A stretch of 64,000 nt of DNA from Acetispira formosa (nom. nud.) (GCA_023525915.1 CP026657.1:2001001-2065000); one strand, 5' to 3'; shown: positions 34,201 to 43,125, counted from the first letter of the stretch. Program-made: numbers and translations. Notes: generated by a model not told the origin, from the sequence alone.

Positions 34201-35531
34201 GTGAAGACGGCACCATCTCCTATCGGACTTCGACCGTGGACAACATTGGAGACTATATCCCTTCATACGCGCGCCCGATGTGGGCGGCCGCCACTCAATT
34301 GAGCCCGGAGCTGGGCCTCTACATTGAAGAGGGGGCCGATCCGTCCAGCACCATGGCCTCCGGCACCTATAACCGTGAGCTTACCCAGATCATGGGCAAT
34401 ACCATGAACTCTTCGCTCAGCCTGGTCCAGAACGGCACGACCTCAGCTTTCAGCCGCCTCAACGCCACCACGCCGACCATCGTCGGCTACAAAACAGCTA
34501 TGGCCGTGTCCTCACCCCCACCGCGCTCCACCGAAGTGGCCCCGGCCGCGCCTTCAAGCTCCATCGGTGTACCGATCAGAGCTAATGACATTCAGTTCGG
34601 CTCAATGGCTGAAGACACTCCGCCGCCGCCCACCGCCCCCTCATCCGGCAGCAATGACGGCCGCCCCAACGGCATGTGGATCACCCCCAGCTATAGCAAA
34701 ATGTCGGTTGACGGCAATTACAAAAAAGGCTATGGCGACCTGGACGTCAAGAGCTTCGGCATGACTTTCGGCTATGATCAGTGGGTCAACGAAAACGCCC
34801 GCCTGGGCGCGTTCTTCAGCTACAGCCACCCGGAACTTAGCACCGATTATCAGGACATTGACGCCGACGACTTCCAGCTCGGCTTCTACGGCCAGGGCAT
34901 ACTCCCCAACGGCGTGATCATGAACGCCGGCTTTGCCATGGGCTGGCAGGATTACAGCTCCAAGCGCAAGATCCGCCTCAGCGGCATAAGCGGCTACAAC
35001 CAGGAACTGAAAGCCGATTATAATGGCGACAGCTTCAGCGCGGCCTTAGAGTTCAGCCGCCCCTTCGCCCTGGAAAACGATATGTTCCTGCGCCCCTCCA
35101 TCAGCTATGCGTATCAGAAAGTAAGTCTGGACGAAATCAAGGAATCCTCAACCGTGGTTGATCAGGCCCGCAATCTGGCCCAAAAAATTTCCAGCACCAG
35201 TTTCGACACGCAGCTGGTACGCCTGGGCACCGACATCGGCTGGGTTAATCCCGATAATACCCTCACCGTCACCGGCAAGGCCTATTGGGTGGCTAACGTC
35301 GGTGACACCCAGCCGCAAGGCTCAGCCAAGTTCATCAGCGCCGGCGACGGGGCCCTGCCCTTCAAAGTGCGCGGGGCTGAATACAATGAAAACATGGCCA
35401 ACCTAGGCTTCGGCCTTAAATTCAACCCGGCCGGTCAGGATGGGCTGACCATCAGCCTGGATTATGACGCCCTGCTGGGCTCAAAAGCCAGCAGCCACAA
35501 TGTGGGGTTGATGATCAGATACGAATTCTGA
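31203..35531 (+). CDS. Autotransporter with repetitive passenger
   Basis: A 1442-residue type Va secreted protein. The ATG at 31203 follows aacaaggagaacaacc. The N-terminus MARPLTKTRNRRLRYLSLLA is basic then hydrophobic, a signal peptide with likely cleavage near PAFGDN. The passenger (about 40-1040) is low in complexity, rich in Thr, Asn, Gly, Asp and Ser, with recurring motifs such as TTINLDE, TTVNLDK and SATTINL typical of a beta-helix. A Pro-rich linker (about 1095-1155) precedes the beta-barrel (about 1160-1442): GMWITPSYSKMSVDGNYKKG, FGMTFGYDQWVNENARLGAF, and the end GLMIRYEF with a terminal Phe for BAM recognition. It lacks Cys after the signal, usual for such passengers. The role could be adhesion or surface shielding; unknown. 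Confidence 0.92.
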   Translation: MARPLTKTRNRRLRYLSLLAAAGLLTLNCASPAFGDNQTITDGGKVGDSPGSDGGVSIVGDQANSTVTWDDPTTNSISTDADGTGLVFSADSIGNVDLNLDDSGTYTIGQGGITNNNKSGTSTINIKIPGSTLEVNGDITGNNTGTLVITGTGDNLGHDATLDASDSDVTGRVNFEGNGGAGSNFNVNVESIGGNGTAIVETNSGAGSVTLNIGSGGLGTGGNTSLTLNDNTIATITGDIGSDQMVNEITLNNVSSLEQTTGKVVGALTITNKNITNDSVVLNTLGDANDTTGLTVGGGTVGGGTVNISEIVGDTSIDAAAADSGTIYLKDNSGSKDLGSASADSNITLGGNAAGGTLEVNVKDIVGSTDGKTSTTINIDTSKATLTSTNVAPVTKANLANVSGHVNVNLTGGSSNLLALGVLKAGAVLSADASTSTPVNGQGISLDSVEGGADSDSATTINLDEKTGLTATEMTTGGYYALNLNGTTNAQAATITTVGNTAEDTSLTMGGTNDQAVTTITTLTGGTTGTDKITTVNLDKAASMEVTNAVTGNVDIINNSTTTGAALLNEMGDGVLRGGGAGEIDVTKIDAANGLTIASVDDEQGAVVSVGSTASGNGIQSTSKVSLKNAVLKVAADNSGLGALGNNFSMDSTDGESRLTVADKDDPAQDTLTFNDAPTVTVGDGGNVRIETKSLIYNSVLKTATTDEATGVIDKDGAVYFNPADTKNNRMIFSSSDSTNTFNDGVEIDGGRFEFEGSTTFVASDTPAAGNYMKNSDIYFTGLDDTGVTKSDYTIDGTASENTIDATGTTLHLNKGVNIISTDKGSLENLKTVALGDEAETSVTFGADTVLTTQFLTTGHRAAGATSNQVATVSKLLIGSNKAGFTSGLQATSSVTLSDKILVTDGLTIQANGSNPVINIANTDGGFILADDTAAAGSSVTGGVAMVNIDKVYNSKGFNQIQLLGGAISSTALTNKIAEMVANLDIDTSNISGDIKAVMGEDGTISYRTSTVDNIGDYIPSYARPMWAAATQLSPELGLYIEEGADPSSTMASGTYNRELTQIMGNTMNSSLSLVQNGTTSAFSRLNATTPTIVGYKTAMAVSSPPPRSTEVAPAAPSSSIGVPIRANDIQFGSMAEDTPPPPTAPSSGSNDGRPNGMWITPSYSKMSVDGNYKKGYGDLDVKSFGMTFGYDQWVNENARLGAFFSYSHPELSTDYQDIDADDFQLGFYGQGILPNGVIMNAGFAMGWQDYSSKRKIRLSGISGYNQELKADYNGDSFSAALEFSRPFALENDMFLRPSISYAYQKVSLDEIKESSTVVDQARNLAQKISSTSFDTQLVRLGTDIGWVNPDNTLTVTGKAYWVANVGDTQPQGSAKFISAGDGALPFKVRGAEYNENMANLGFGLKFNPAGQDGLTISLDYDALLGSKASSHNVGLMIRYEF

Positions 35532-35600
35532 GCCAAATAAAGCCAGAGAAACCCTGCCCCAGTTTCAATGATCAACCCCTAACATTTCCATAAGCAACAA

Positions 35601-35634
35601 CCTGGCCCCGGATGCCGCCCGCATCCGGGGCCAG
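35601..35634 (+). terminator. Hairpin after the autotransporter
   Basis: The stem ctggccccggatgc pairs with gcatccggggccag around a short loop. No T-run follows. Confidence 0.6.
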
Positions 35635-35679
35635 CCCCACCAAACAGGGTCAAGGGTGGGGTGGCTTGGTTCCAATATA

Positions 35680-35735
35680 GACGCAAATTGCGTCACAGTC
35701 AAGCACTAAATTTAAACAAGATTTAAAATTTAGTG
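35680..35735. promoter_or_regulatory. Operator-like palindromes upstream of the CI-like repressor
   Basis: gacgcaaattgcgtc (35680-35694) is a perfect 15-bp palindrome. cactaaattt (35704-35713) and aaatttagtg (35726-35735) form a second inverted repeat with a 12-bp spacer. Both lie within 100 bp of the repressor start and are good candidates for its own operators. Confidence 0.6.
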
Positions 35736-35781
35736 AAAAAGCATTTTCAGCAACAGATAATATCTTAATATCAGTAGAAGT

Positions 35782-36396
35782 ATGGCTAAAACTAAACGTA
35801 TAGGTCAAGCTACGGGCTTGGTGGCGGGTCTGACAAAAGAAGATTCAGCCGCTGCCGAAGCCATTTTAGACCGCTTGAAACAAATATCTAACGCTAATAG
35901 TGACTCGGAATTAGCGTCAGCCTTGGGTTTAAAATATTCTTCAGTGTCCTCGGCCAAGTCACGGGGCATGATTCCCACTGCCTGGATTATCAATACCGCG
36001 AATTTATTTGGCGTTTCAGCGGACTGGCTGATTTTTGGGGAGGCCCGTAAAACCGCTGAAGATAAATCAACCCGCTGTCACACCCAAGCTGAACGTTTTG
36101 AAGTATGGCAGAACGGGGCCTTGAAGGTGGCGGCTTTACCGGTCATAAAGGACTGGGTACTGGAGTTGACGCCGGAGTTGTTTGATACTTTGTGGAACAG
36201 GTTCACAAGGCTGCCAAGCGAAATAATGAGGGGCTGGGTTCAAGTGGAAATCCTGAGGAGATTTCCAGAATTTCTCCACTGGCTGGAAAATAATGAAGCG
36301 GAATTAAAACGTGAATACACGCACAAAACTGACGCACCCCCGCCAAATCAACAGACGCCGGACCATGGGCTGGAAAAAGAACCCAATCTGGACTGA
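35782..36396 (+). CDS. Phage CI-like helix-turn-helix regulator
   Basis: A 204-residue protein. Residues about 25-88 form a CI-type DNA-binding domain: AILDRLKQISNANSDSELASALGLKYSSVSSAKSRGMIPTAWIINTANLFGVSADWLIFGE, where the sequence after the HTH matches phage CI N-terminal domains. The rest (about 100-190) is Trp rich and resembles no peptidase domain; the LexA/CI Ser-Lys cleavage domain is missing. No other phage genes are nearby, so this is a solitary regulator or remnant. The start has only a weak ribosome binding site. Confidence 0.82.
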   Translation: MAKTKRIGQATGLVAGLTKEDSAAAEAILDRLKQISNANSDSELASALGLKYSSVSSAKSRGMIPTAWIINTANLFGVSADWLIFGEARKTAEDKSTRCHTQAERFEVWQNGALKVAALPVIKDWVLELTPELFDTLWNRFTRLPSEIMRGWVQVEILRRFPEFLHWLENNEAELKREYTHKTDAPPPNQQTPDHGLEKEPNLD

Positions 36397-36730
36397 TACT
36401 GTGCCTGGTTCTACAGGACGTCTCCATTACGGTATTTTCGACAGACTAAAAGTTTTGGCCGGAAGCGGCTGCGGCAGCCAGTTGGGTAAATATCAAAACC
36501 AGCCTTAGTCATTCTGTATCTCCAGGTGGTTGGCCGACTGTGCCAAACATTTCCCCGACGTCGAGAACCGCCCGATTATTTAGCTTACATTCAATAAGAA
36601 AAACACTATAATAAAACATTCACTACATCACATTGCCGCATCTGTCCGGGCCAGTCGCTCCAGGTGAGGGATGGTATATAGTGAAAAGTTAAAATAACTG
36701 GTCGCTATGGCCTGAATTTATGAGGTTGAA
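36397..36730. other. Gap before malic enzyme
   Basis: No gene is visible. A possible -10 element tataat occurs at 36607-36612 without a convincing -35. The ribosome binding site tgaggttgaa directly precedes the malic enzyme ATG. Confidence 0.45.
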
Positions 36731-37903
36731 ATGGATTACGCCAAAGAAGCGCTGAAGAAACACTATGAATGGAAGGGCAAACTGGAAGTGGTCTCCAAAG
36801 TTGATGTAGCCACCAAGGATGATCTGGCCCTGGCTTATACCCCCGGTGTGGCTGAGCCATGCCTGGAAATACAGAAAGATGTGAATAAATCTTTTGAGCT
36901 GACGGGCCGCTGGAACACGGTGGCCGTAGTCACGGACGGGACAGCCGTTCTGGGCCTGGGGGATATCGGGCCGGAGGCGGGCATGCCGGTTATGGAGGGG
37001 AAGTGCGTTCTATTCAAAGCCTTTGGCGGAGTTGACGCCATTCCGCTGTGTGTCCGCTCCAAGAAAGTGGAAGACATTGTGGAAACGGTTCGTCTTCTCG
37101 CCGGAAGCTTTGGCGGGATCAATCTGGAAGACATCTCGGCCCCACGCTGCTTTGAAATCGAAAGACGGCTGAAAGAAACCTGCGACATCCCCATTTTTCA
37201 TGACGACCAGCATGGCACGGCCGTGGTGACACTGGCCGCGATGATCAACGCCCTGAAACTGACCGGCCGGAAACTGGATTCCATCAGCGTGGTGGCCAGC
37301 GGGGCCGGGGCGGCCGGGGTGGCCATCATCAAGCTATTGATGGCCCTTGGCCTTGAGGAAGTGGTGATGTGCGACCGTCAGGGCGCTATCTATGAAGGCC
37401 GTGACGGCCTTAATGATGAAAAGATTGACATGGCCAGGATCTGCAACCTCCAGAAAAAGAAAGGCGCTCTGTCTGAGGTGATAAAAGGGGCGGATGTTTT
37501 CATCGGCGTCTCCGCGCCCGGCACTTTGACTCCTGATATGGTGCGGTCCATGGCCCCCAACCCCATAATTTTTGCCATGTCAAATCCCACCCCGGAAATA
37601 ATGCCGGAACAGGCACTGGCGGCCGGGGCCGCCGTCATGGGTACCGGACGCAGTGATTTTGCCAATCAGATCAATAATGTCTTAGCCTTTCCCGGCATTT
37701 TCAGGGGCGCCCTGGATGTGCGGGCCAGCGATATCAATGATGCGATGAAGATTGCCGCCGCCTACGCCATTGCGGGATTGATCGCTGATGACCAATTGAA
37801 ACCGGATTACATCATCCCGGCAGCTTTCGATCCCCGTGTGCGGGACGCGGTAGCCACGGCGGTTTCTCAAGCCGCCCGTAAAACTGGCGTAGCCAGGGTA
37901 TGA
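36731..37903 (+). CDS. Malic enzyme (NAD(P)-dependent, short bacterial form)
   Basis: A 390-residue oxidoreductase that decarboxylates malate to pyruvate. Motifs: LALAYTPGVAEPCLEI with the catalytic Tyr, GKCVLFKAFGGVDAIPLCV with the catalytic Lys, FEIERRLKETCDIPIFHDDQHGTAVV for metal binding, and the Rossmann motif VVASGAGAAGVAIIKLL. It lacks the C-terminal phosphotransacetylase domain of the long MaeB type. Cofactor choice cannot be read with certainty. It is monocistronic or first before the phosphatase gene 109 bp downstream. Confidence 0.96.
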   Translation: MDYAKEALKKHYEWKGKLEVVSKVDVATKDDLALAYTPGVAEPCLEIQKDVNKSFELTGRWNTVAVVTDGTAVLGLGDIGPEAGMPVMEGKCVLFKAFGGVDAIPLCVRSKKVEDIVETVRLLAGSFGGINLEDISAPRCFEIERRLKETCDIPIFHDDQHGTAVVTLAAMINALKLTGRKLDSISVVASGAGAAGVAIIKLLMALGLEEVVMCDRQGAIYEGRDGLNDEKIDMARICNLQKKKGALSEVIKGADVFIGVSAPGTLTPDMVRSMAPNPIIFAMSNPTPEIMPEQALAAGAAVMGTGRSDFANQINNVLAFPGIFRGALDVRASDINDAMKIAAAYAIAGLIADDQLKPDYIIPAAFDPRVRDAVATAVSQAARKTGVARV

Positions 37904-38012
37904 ATACTGGCCCGGCGGCCACCTGTCTCTCTCGCCCCAAGCCAACTTGCCGAAACTCCTTCACAGCGGTTTCGGCAGGATCGTGGGGGGCCTTTGCTGA
38001 AATGGGGACTAC

Positions 38013-38612
38013 ATGCGGAAGCTAAAATATAGTAGCCTGGTTTTCCTTTTTTTCCTGATATCGTGCGCCGGAGCCGGGGCTGAACAGTGGGCGCGTGACC
38101 CGCGCTGGGCTCGGCCGGTCAGTCTGCCCGGTTCATCCAACCTCTTTGAAGTTACCCCGGATTTCTATCGCTCCGCTCAGACTGACGCCGAAGCTTTTAA
38201 AGAATACGAAAAATTCGGCATAAAAACAGTCATTAACCTGCGGGCTTTTCACAGCGATCGCGATGAAGTGCGCGGAACGGGCCTCAACCTGATTGAAGTG
38301 CCCATACACACCTGGTCCATTGAAGACGATGAAGTTATCGCCGCGCTATGGCACATCAAAAATGAACCGGGGCCGGTAATGCTCCACTGCTGGCACGGAG
38401 CGGATCGAACCGGCACAGTTGTGGCCATATACCGTATGGCCTTTCAGGGCTGGTCCAGGGAAGAGGCCCTGGACGAACTGATTAACGGCGGCTATGGCTA
38501 TCACTCGATCTGGAAGGGTATTCCGAAATATATCAGATCAGTTGACATCGACAAGATCAAAGCTGGCGCACTCCAGGCGGAGCCGCCTGACGGCGTAAGC
38601 AAAAAACGCTGA
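38013..38612 (+). CDS. Exported dual-specificity/tyrosine phosphatase
   Basis: A 199-residue protein. The N-terminus MRKLKYSSLVFLFFLISCAG is a signal with a lipobox-like LISC. The phosphatase signature C-x5-R is present as LHCWHGADRTGTVVAIYR, with the general acid region at HTWSIEDDEV. The family includes bacterial DSP/PTP proteins acting on phosphoproteins, phosphoinositides or sugars in the periplasm. ggggactac precedes the ATG. The glycosyltransferase-like gene starts 9 bp downstream, so both are probably co-transcribed. Confidence 0.88.
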   Translation: MRKLKYSSLVFLFFLISCAGAGAEQWARDPRWARPVSLPGSSNLFEVTPDFYRSAQTDAEAFKEYEKFGIKTVINLRAFHSDRDEVRGTGLNLIEVPIHTWSIEDDEVIAALWHIKNEPGPVMLHCWHGADRTGTVVAIYRMAFQGWSREEALDELINGGYGYHSIWKGIPKYIRSVDIDKIKAGALQAEPPDGVSKKR

Positions 38613-38621
38613 GGTTTTAAG

Positions 38622-40277
38622 ATGGCTGAAGCAAATGAATGCCTGAAAATGAATTTGGAAGCCCTGAATGCCGGTGGTCAGGCACTAGCCCTGCGCTGGC
38701 TTCAGGAAGCTGATGGATATGTCGTTGAAGAGATCAGTGCGGCCAACGGGGACAGTGTTCTGATGGTTTCAGGGCAAAGCCAGTCCTCCCGACACGATCC
38801 CCGCCGGGAGGCGGAGCAGTGGCTGGAACGGCAGAAAGGCACATATAATCTGGGCGGCTCTGAAAGCCGGTGCCTGTTCGGCTTCGGCAACCCCTGGATT
38901 GTGGAGCTGCTTTTGAAAGAGAACGGCTCGCTGTCGGTTTTCGAACCCAATCCCAATGTGGTCAAAACCGTTCTCAGCCGTCATGATTTCCGTGAAGCCC
39001 TGGCTGGCCGGAATGGACTGAGGCTCCTCACACCCTGGCATGCGGCGGATAATCAGCTTCAGGAACTTGAAAAGGCGCTGCTGTTGGTGCATCCCCCGGC
39101 CCAGCGGCGGGAAGCGGCTCAACTGGTGAACCTGAAAAAAGTTATCTCAGGCGGAAAGCGCAATTTGAGCGGCGCTTCCGGGCACAGTTTGCGGATAATG
39201 ATCATACCTCCCCTATCGGGTGGTTCCTGGCCGGTGGCGGTGTCCCTGGCCAGAGCGGTGGAGGAAACCGGCCACAAACTTTTGTTTCAAGAATGGGACG
39301 CAGCCCTGAAACAGCAGGAGGCCGCCGCCCATCAGGCGGCTCCAGATGATAAAAACCGTCTGGTAGCCAAGCTGTTTGAAGCGACGGCTCCGGCTGTGGC
39401 CGCAACGGCGGCCGAATTTGCGCCCGACCTCCTTATATCGCTGGCCCAGGCCCCTCTCGATGCGGCCGGTTTGGCAATGGTGCGGGAAAAAACAGAGGCC
39501 CTGGCCGCGTTTTGGCTGGTGGAGGATGTGCGAAGCTTTGGCTATGTGGCAAATATCGCCCCTTCATATGACGCTTTATTCCATATCCAGGAGGGAGCCA
39601 TTGAGCCGACCCTTCGAGCCTGGGGTCTTCAGCGCGGCTGGTATCTGCCCATGGCCGCTGACGCCAACCTGTTTAAGCCTCTGCCGGGCGGGTCATCAGC
39701 CTCAGCCAACAGCTATGCGGCGGCTCTCTCCTTTATGGGGGCCGGATACCCGAATCGCCGGAAAGTCATGGGCATGCTGGCTGAAAAATACTGGCCGACA
39801 ACAGGGCGGCCGATCCGTGATTTCAGAATCTTCGGGTCTGGCTGGAACGGCATAAGCCAGGCCATGAAAAGCCATTTATTCGAAAACGGCCGCCGGGTAA
39901 GTCTGCCGGAATGCGTGATGATCTATTCCGGCGGTCAGGTCAATCTCAATATTCACTCCAGCTTTGAGAGCAATCCCGGCTTTGATCCATCCAGCGCCTT
40001 TGTCAATCCCCGCACATTTGAAATCGCCTCGGCGGGTTCTCTTCAGTTGGTGGATTCGCGGCCCCTTCTGCCTCCGCTGTTTCAACCCGGCCGGGAATTA
40101 GTCACCGTGGAGAACCCGCTTCAACTGCCGGAATTGATCAGCCACTACCTGGCCAAGCCGGAGGAAGCGGCTGAGATAGGCCAGGCCGCTCGAGCCAGGG
40201 TACTGAAAGAGCACACCTATCAGCACCGCCTGGAGCGCATGTTAAATCTGCTTGGCTGGAATCGGCGGGATGGCTGA
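38622..40277 (+). CDS. CgeB/DUF3880-type glycosyltransferase-like protein
   Basis: A 551-residue protein. The N-terminal 190 residues resemble a class-specific region with a SAM- or nucleotide-fold-like GSESRCLFGFGNPWIVELLL. The central and C-terminal parts match CgeB-like proteins: LRIMIIPPLSGGSWPVAVSLARAVEETGH, then SFMGAGYPNRRKVMGMLAE, GGQVNLNIHSSFESNPGFDPS and NPRTFEIASAGSLQLVDSRPLL, ending with a glycosyltransferase-1-like tail. Such proteins often modify flagellin or surface polysaccharides; the substrate is unknown. gaggttttaag precedes the ATG. Confidence 0.85.
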   Translation: MAEANECLKMNLEALNAGGQALALRWLQEADGYVVEEISAANGDSVLMVSGQSQSSRHDPRREAEQWLERQKGTYNLGGSESRCLFGFGNPWIVELLLKENGSLSVFEPNPNVVKTVLSRHDFREALAGRNGLRLLTPWHAADNQLQELEKALLLVHPPAQRREAAQLVNLKKVISGGKRNLSGASGHSLRIMIIPPLSGGSWPVAVSLARAVEETGHKLLFQEWDAALKQQEAAAHQAAPDDKNRLVAKLFEATAPAVAATAAEFAPDLLISLAQAPLDAAGLAMVREKTEALAAFWLVEDVRSFGYVANIAPSYDALFHIQEGAIEPTLRAWGLQRGWYLPMAADANLFKPLPGGSSASANSYAAALSFMGAGYPNRRKVMGMLAEKYWPTTGRPIRDFRIFGSGWNGISQAMKSHLFENGRRVSLPECVMIYSGGQVNLNIHSSFESNPGFDPSSAFVNPRTFEIASAGSLQLVDSRPLLPPLFQPGRELVTVENPLQLPELISHYLAKPEEAAEIGQAARARVLKEHTYQHRLERMLNLLGWNRRDG

Positions 40278-40401
40278 AAATAATGAATTTTCGGACAAAA
40301 GGAACCCCATTGACTGCTATGAGCCAGAGGCGGAGGTAGGCTGAGCAATTAGAAGAAACCCAAGTGTTGTCGGCCTGAATTTTTGGGACAAACTGATTGA
40401 C

Positions 40402-40441
40402 ACACGCACCATATCCTAAAAAAGGAAATGGTGCGTGTTTT
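40402..40441 (+). terminator. Terminator after the glycosyltransferase gene
   Basis: Arms acacgcaccatatcct and aggaaatggtgcgtgt form a 15-16 bp stem with one or two mismatches, followed by tttgtgt. Confidence 0.75.
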
Positions 40442-40469
40442 GTGTGGGCTCTAGATTAAAAATTGATGG

Positions 40470-40646
40470 GAGGCAGACCCGATTATTACCCAATAACCAC
40501 CATGCCGGGGGGCTTCAGGGCTGGCACAACGCAACGCATATACCACGGGGGCACCGCTCTTAAAACGATGATAGCCGCCAAAACCTACGATTATGGGAAA
40601 CCCTCACCCAGACATAGTCCAGTGCGGACCACGCACCCACGCACCC
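40470..40646. repeat. Truncated copy of hairpin D
   Basis: gctcttaaaacgatgatagc and gggaaaccctcacccagaca match one arm and one outer flank of hairpin D at 30641-30825 in inverted order, but the partner arms are missing. No gene in 40278-40646. Confidence 0.65.
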
Positions 40647-41477
40647 CTATTTTAGATCCAGGCCGGCTTGCTCCAGTTTTGAGACGAAACGGCTCAGAAG
40701 GGCCTTGAAGTTGCTGGCGGTCTCAATGCTGAGCTTGTCCACAACCAGCTTTTCCAAATCCCTCATCTCCGGCGCAACACTGGAACGGACCCGCTTTTTC
40801 AACAAATTCACTTCATGATGGGCATCAGCATTGCTGCGCTCAGTCAGACGCTTGATTTCCTCATTGTATTTGCCCACCACTTCTTCCAGCTTCCGTTCAG
40901 TCAGGGCAATCTTGCCCTGGCTTTCCGATAAGACCAGAGTCAGGCGGCGCACCTCTTTTTCATGGTTGGCCGCAACATCACGCTCAACAGCCAGCTTCCG
41001 CTCCAACTCTTCCAGGCGATTGTTGGCCGAGGCGACTGAAGCGGAGGAAGATTCAGCCTCCTGAACACTTCTTTCCATTTCCTGACGGAAAAAATCAGCA
41101 TCATTTTCTTTTTGGGTCAGCTTGCTCCGCAGCTCACTGTTTTCCCGATGCAGTTTTTTAAATTGCGTCTCATAATTGGCCACTTTTTGATTGGCCGTGG
41201 ACAGCAGGCTCTCCTGCTCTTCCATGGTATTGGTCAGCTCCATCAGATCATTGGTGAGACGTTCTATCTCCTGGCGCTGATCTTCCTTGGTTTTGTTCAG
41301 GGTGCGCTGTTCACTCTCCAACTGGCGACGCTCAAACTGGGCGGACTTTTTTACTTCGTCAAACGTTGCTTCAATATTTCGTATATAGTCGGAAAGAACG
41401 CGCATCGCCTGGTGCGGATCAAAGCCGGCCGGCAAAAAATCTTCCAAATGGCGCTCTTCTTTTAAAATGTCTTTCAT
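40647..41477 (-). CDS. Coiled-coil protein of unknown function
   Basis: A 276-residue cytoplasmic protein. Residues about 35-225 are continuous heptad-type coiled coil, rich in Glu, Lys, Arg and Gln. There is no signal or membrane segment. The N-terminal MKDILKEERHLEDFLPAGFDPHQAMRVLSDYI and the C-terminal MRDLEKLVVDKLSIETASNFKALLSRF look like small capping domains. No family is recognised. It lies downstream of pilQ but a terminator separates them. aggtaaattag precedes the ATG. Confidence 0.75.
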   Translation of the reverse strand: MKDILKEERHLEDFLPAGFDPHQAMRVLSDYIRNIEATFDEVKKSAQFERRQLESEQRTLNKTKEDQRQEIERLTNDLMELTNTMEEQESLLSTANQKVANYETQFKKLHRENSELRSKLTQKENDADFFRQEMERSVQEAESSSASVASANNRLEELERKLAVERDVAANHEKEVRRLTLVLSESQGKIALTERKLEEVVGKYNEEIKRLTERSNADAHHEVNLLKKRVRSSVAPEMRDLEKLVVDKLSIETASNFKALLSRFVSKLEQAGLDLK

Positions 41478-41647
41478 CTAATTTACCTGCTTATTTTTCT
41501 TCTCACCAGCCAAAATACCCAGCCTGTATTTAAGCAGGTTAGCGCAAAAAATGCAAGATGCCATTTACATTTATAGTGAGTTACCGTTAACCGGAAGCTA
41601 ATTATCGAGTAAAAAATGAGATTGTGCCGGATGGAATATGCAATGCC

Positions 41648-41684
41648 AAAAAAAACCGCTCCGATTTTCCGGAGCGGCTTTTTT
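41648..41684 (-). terminator. Terminator of the pil operon
   Basis: Perfect stem ccgctccg and cggagcgg with the 6-nt loop attttc, flanked by A- and T-runs. It can work in both directions and ends the pilM-Q transcript. Confidence 0.85.
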
Positions 41685-41709
41685 CAAGGCTCTGAAGCCG
41701 CCTGGAAAA

Positions 41710-43125
41710 TCAGATATTGATGGGAATAATGTTGGCGGTAATGAAAATCAGCATCTCCGATTTGTCATTGGAAATTGACTCCGATTGGAAAAGCCAGCCC
41801 AAAAGGGGAATCCGGTGAAGTCCGGGCACCCGGGTAAAACCGGTTGACTGGTTATCAATAATGATGCCGCCAATAACCACAGTTTCACCATCTTTGACCA
41901 TCAAGCGTGTTTCAGCCTCACGAGTGTTAATAGCCGGTTCCCCCCCGGAGCCGCCGCTGGAATAGTCGGGCGAATCGTTGGTCAGTTTGATGTCAAGGGT
42001 CACAATCTGGCCGTTCTCCTCAATATGGGGCTTGACCCGCAGTTCCATCACCACGTCCTTGTATTCGACATTGGCCGCGGTGTTGGCCGATGAACCGCTG
42101 TAATAGGGAATCTGCTTACCCTGTTTGATGTAAACTTCCTGATCATTGGCGGCCATGATCCGGGGCGCGGAAATGGTCCTCGCGTCACTGGAGGTTTCTG
42201 AGGCCTTGATGGTGGCGCTTAGCATGAGGCTTTGGGCCTTATTGAGGAACCCCACGCCGAGAGTCAGGCCGCTGGTGTCGTTAATGTCTATGCTGCCGCT
42301 GCCTTCTCCTGGAACGCCGCTAAGGCCGGACTGATTGTATTTGACGCTCCAGTCAATACCCAGAGTCTGCTTGAAAGTGGCGCTGGCCTCAATTATTCTG
42401 GCTTCAATCAGAATCTGGCGGGCCACCTTATCGACACGCAGGAATATCTGGGTCATCGTGGACAACGTGCCAGGATCGTCTTCCACATAAATATCATTAC
42501 CGATGTTGACGATTTTGCCGCGCCCGCTGATAACTTTTTCCATTTCGGTCTTGACAAGGCCTATAGGAGCGTATTTGGGAGTGAAGACCTTTTTGGCCAA
42601 AGGGGCCAGACGGGCGGCTTCAGCTCTTTCAGCAGTAGCTCTCTGGCGGGCGGCCTGGAGATTGGTCAGAGTTGGCAGGTCGTAAATAGTCAGAACGTTT
42701 CCTGATTCCTCCACACCCAGATTGCGGGCGGAAAGAACAATATCCAAGGCCTGATCCCAAGGGACATCAGTGAGCTTGAGGGTCACTTTTCCGTTGACCG
42801 CATCAGAAACCACAATATTCTTGCCAGACACTTCTCCGATGATACGAATGATATTATGAAGATCGGCGTTCTGGAAATCGAGGGAAATACGTTCACCCTT
42901 GTAGACCTTGGGTGATTCGTAATGAACCGCGCGCGGCAGATCCTCATTTAGGTTCAGGTCGCTGACAGCCGGCTCCTCCGCGCCAAATGGATTGATATCA
43001 GTAATAGTTGTGTCGTCTGCGGACGGCGTGAAGCTGCCCTGGGCCAGCGCAATGGATGGCCAGGCCAAGAGGACGGCTGCCAATAGCATAAGAATTATAT
43101 TAACCTGTTTCAGGCCGCCAGTCAT
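41710..43125 (-). CDS. pilQ: Type IV pilus secretin PilQ (short form)
   Basis: A 471-residue outer membrane secretin. The signal peptide is MTGGLKQVNIILMLLAAVLLAWPSIALAQG. An STN/N0 domain (about 65-135: RISLDFQNADLHNIIRIIGEVSGKNIVVSD) precedes one secretin-N segment and the secretin barrel (about 240-471), ending VPGLHRIPLLGWLFQSES and MLIFITANIIPI. It lacks the N-terminal AMIN repeats of longer PilQ proteins. It forms the pore through which the pilus leaves. aaggagaataatt precedes the ATG. It is the last gene of pilMNOPQ. Confidence 0.93.
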   Translation of the reverse strand: MTGGLKQVNIILMLLAAVLLAWPSIALAQGSFTPSADDTTITDINPFGAEEPAVSDLNLNEDLPRAVHYESPKVYKGERISLDFQNADLHNIIRIIGEVSGKNIVVSDAVNGKVTLKLTDVPWDQALDIVLSARNLGVEESGNVLTIYDLPTLTNLQAARQRATAERAEAARLAPLAKKVFTPKYAPIGLVKTEMEKVISGRGKIVNIGNDIYVEDDPGTLSTMTQIFLRVDKVARQILIEARIIEASATFKQTLGIDWSVKYNQSGLSGVPGEGSGSIDINDTSGLTLGVGFLNKAQSLMLSATIKASETSSDARTISAPRIMAANDQEVYIKQGKQIPYYSGSSANTAANVEYKDVVMELRVKPHIEENGQIVTLDIKLTNDSPDYSSGGSGGEPAINTREAETRLMVKDGETVVIGGIIIDNQSTGFTRVPGLHRIPLLGWLFQSESISNDKSEMLIFITANIIPINI

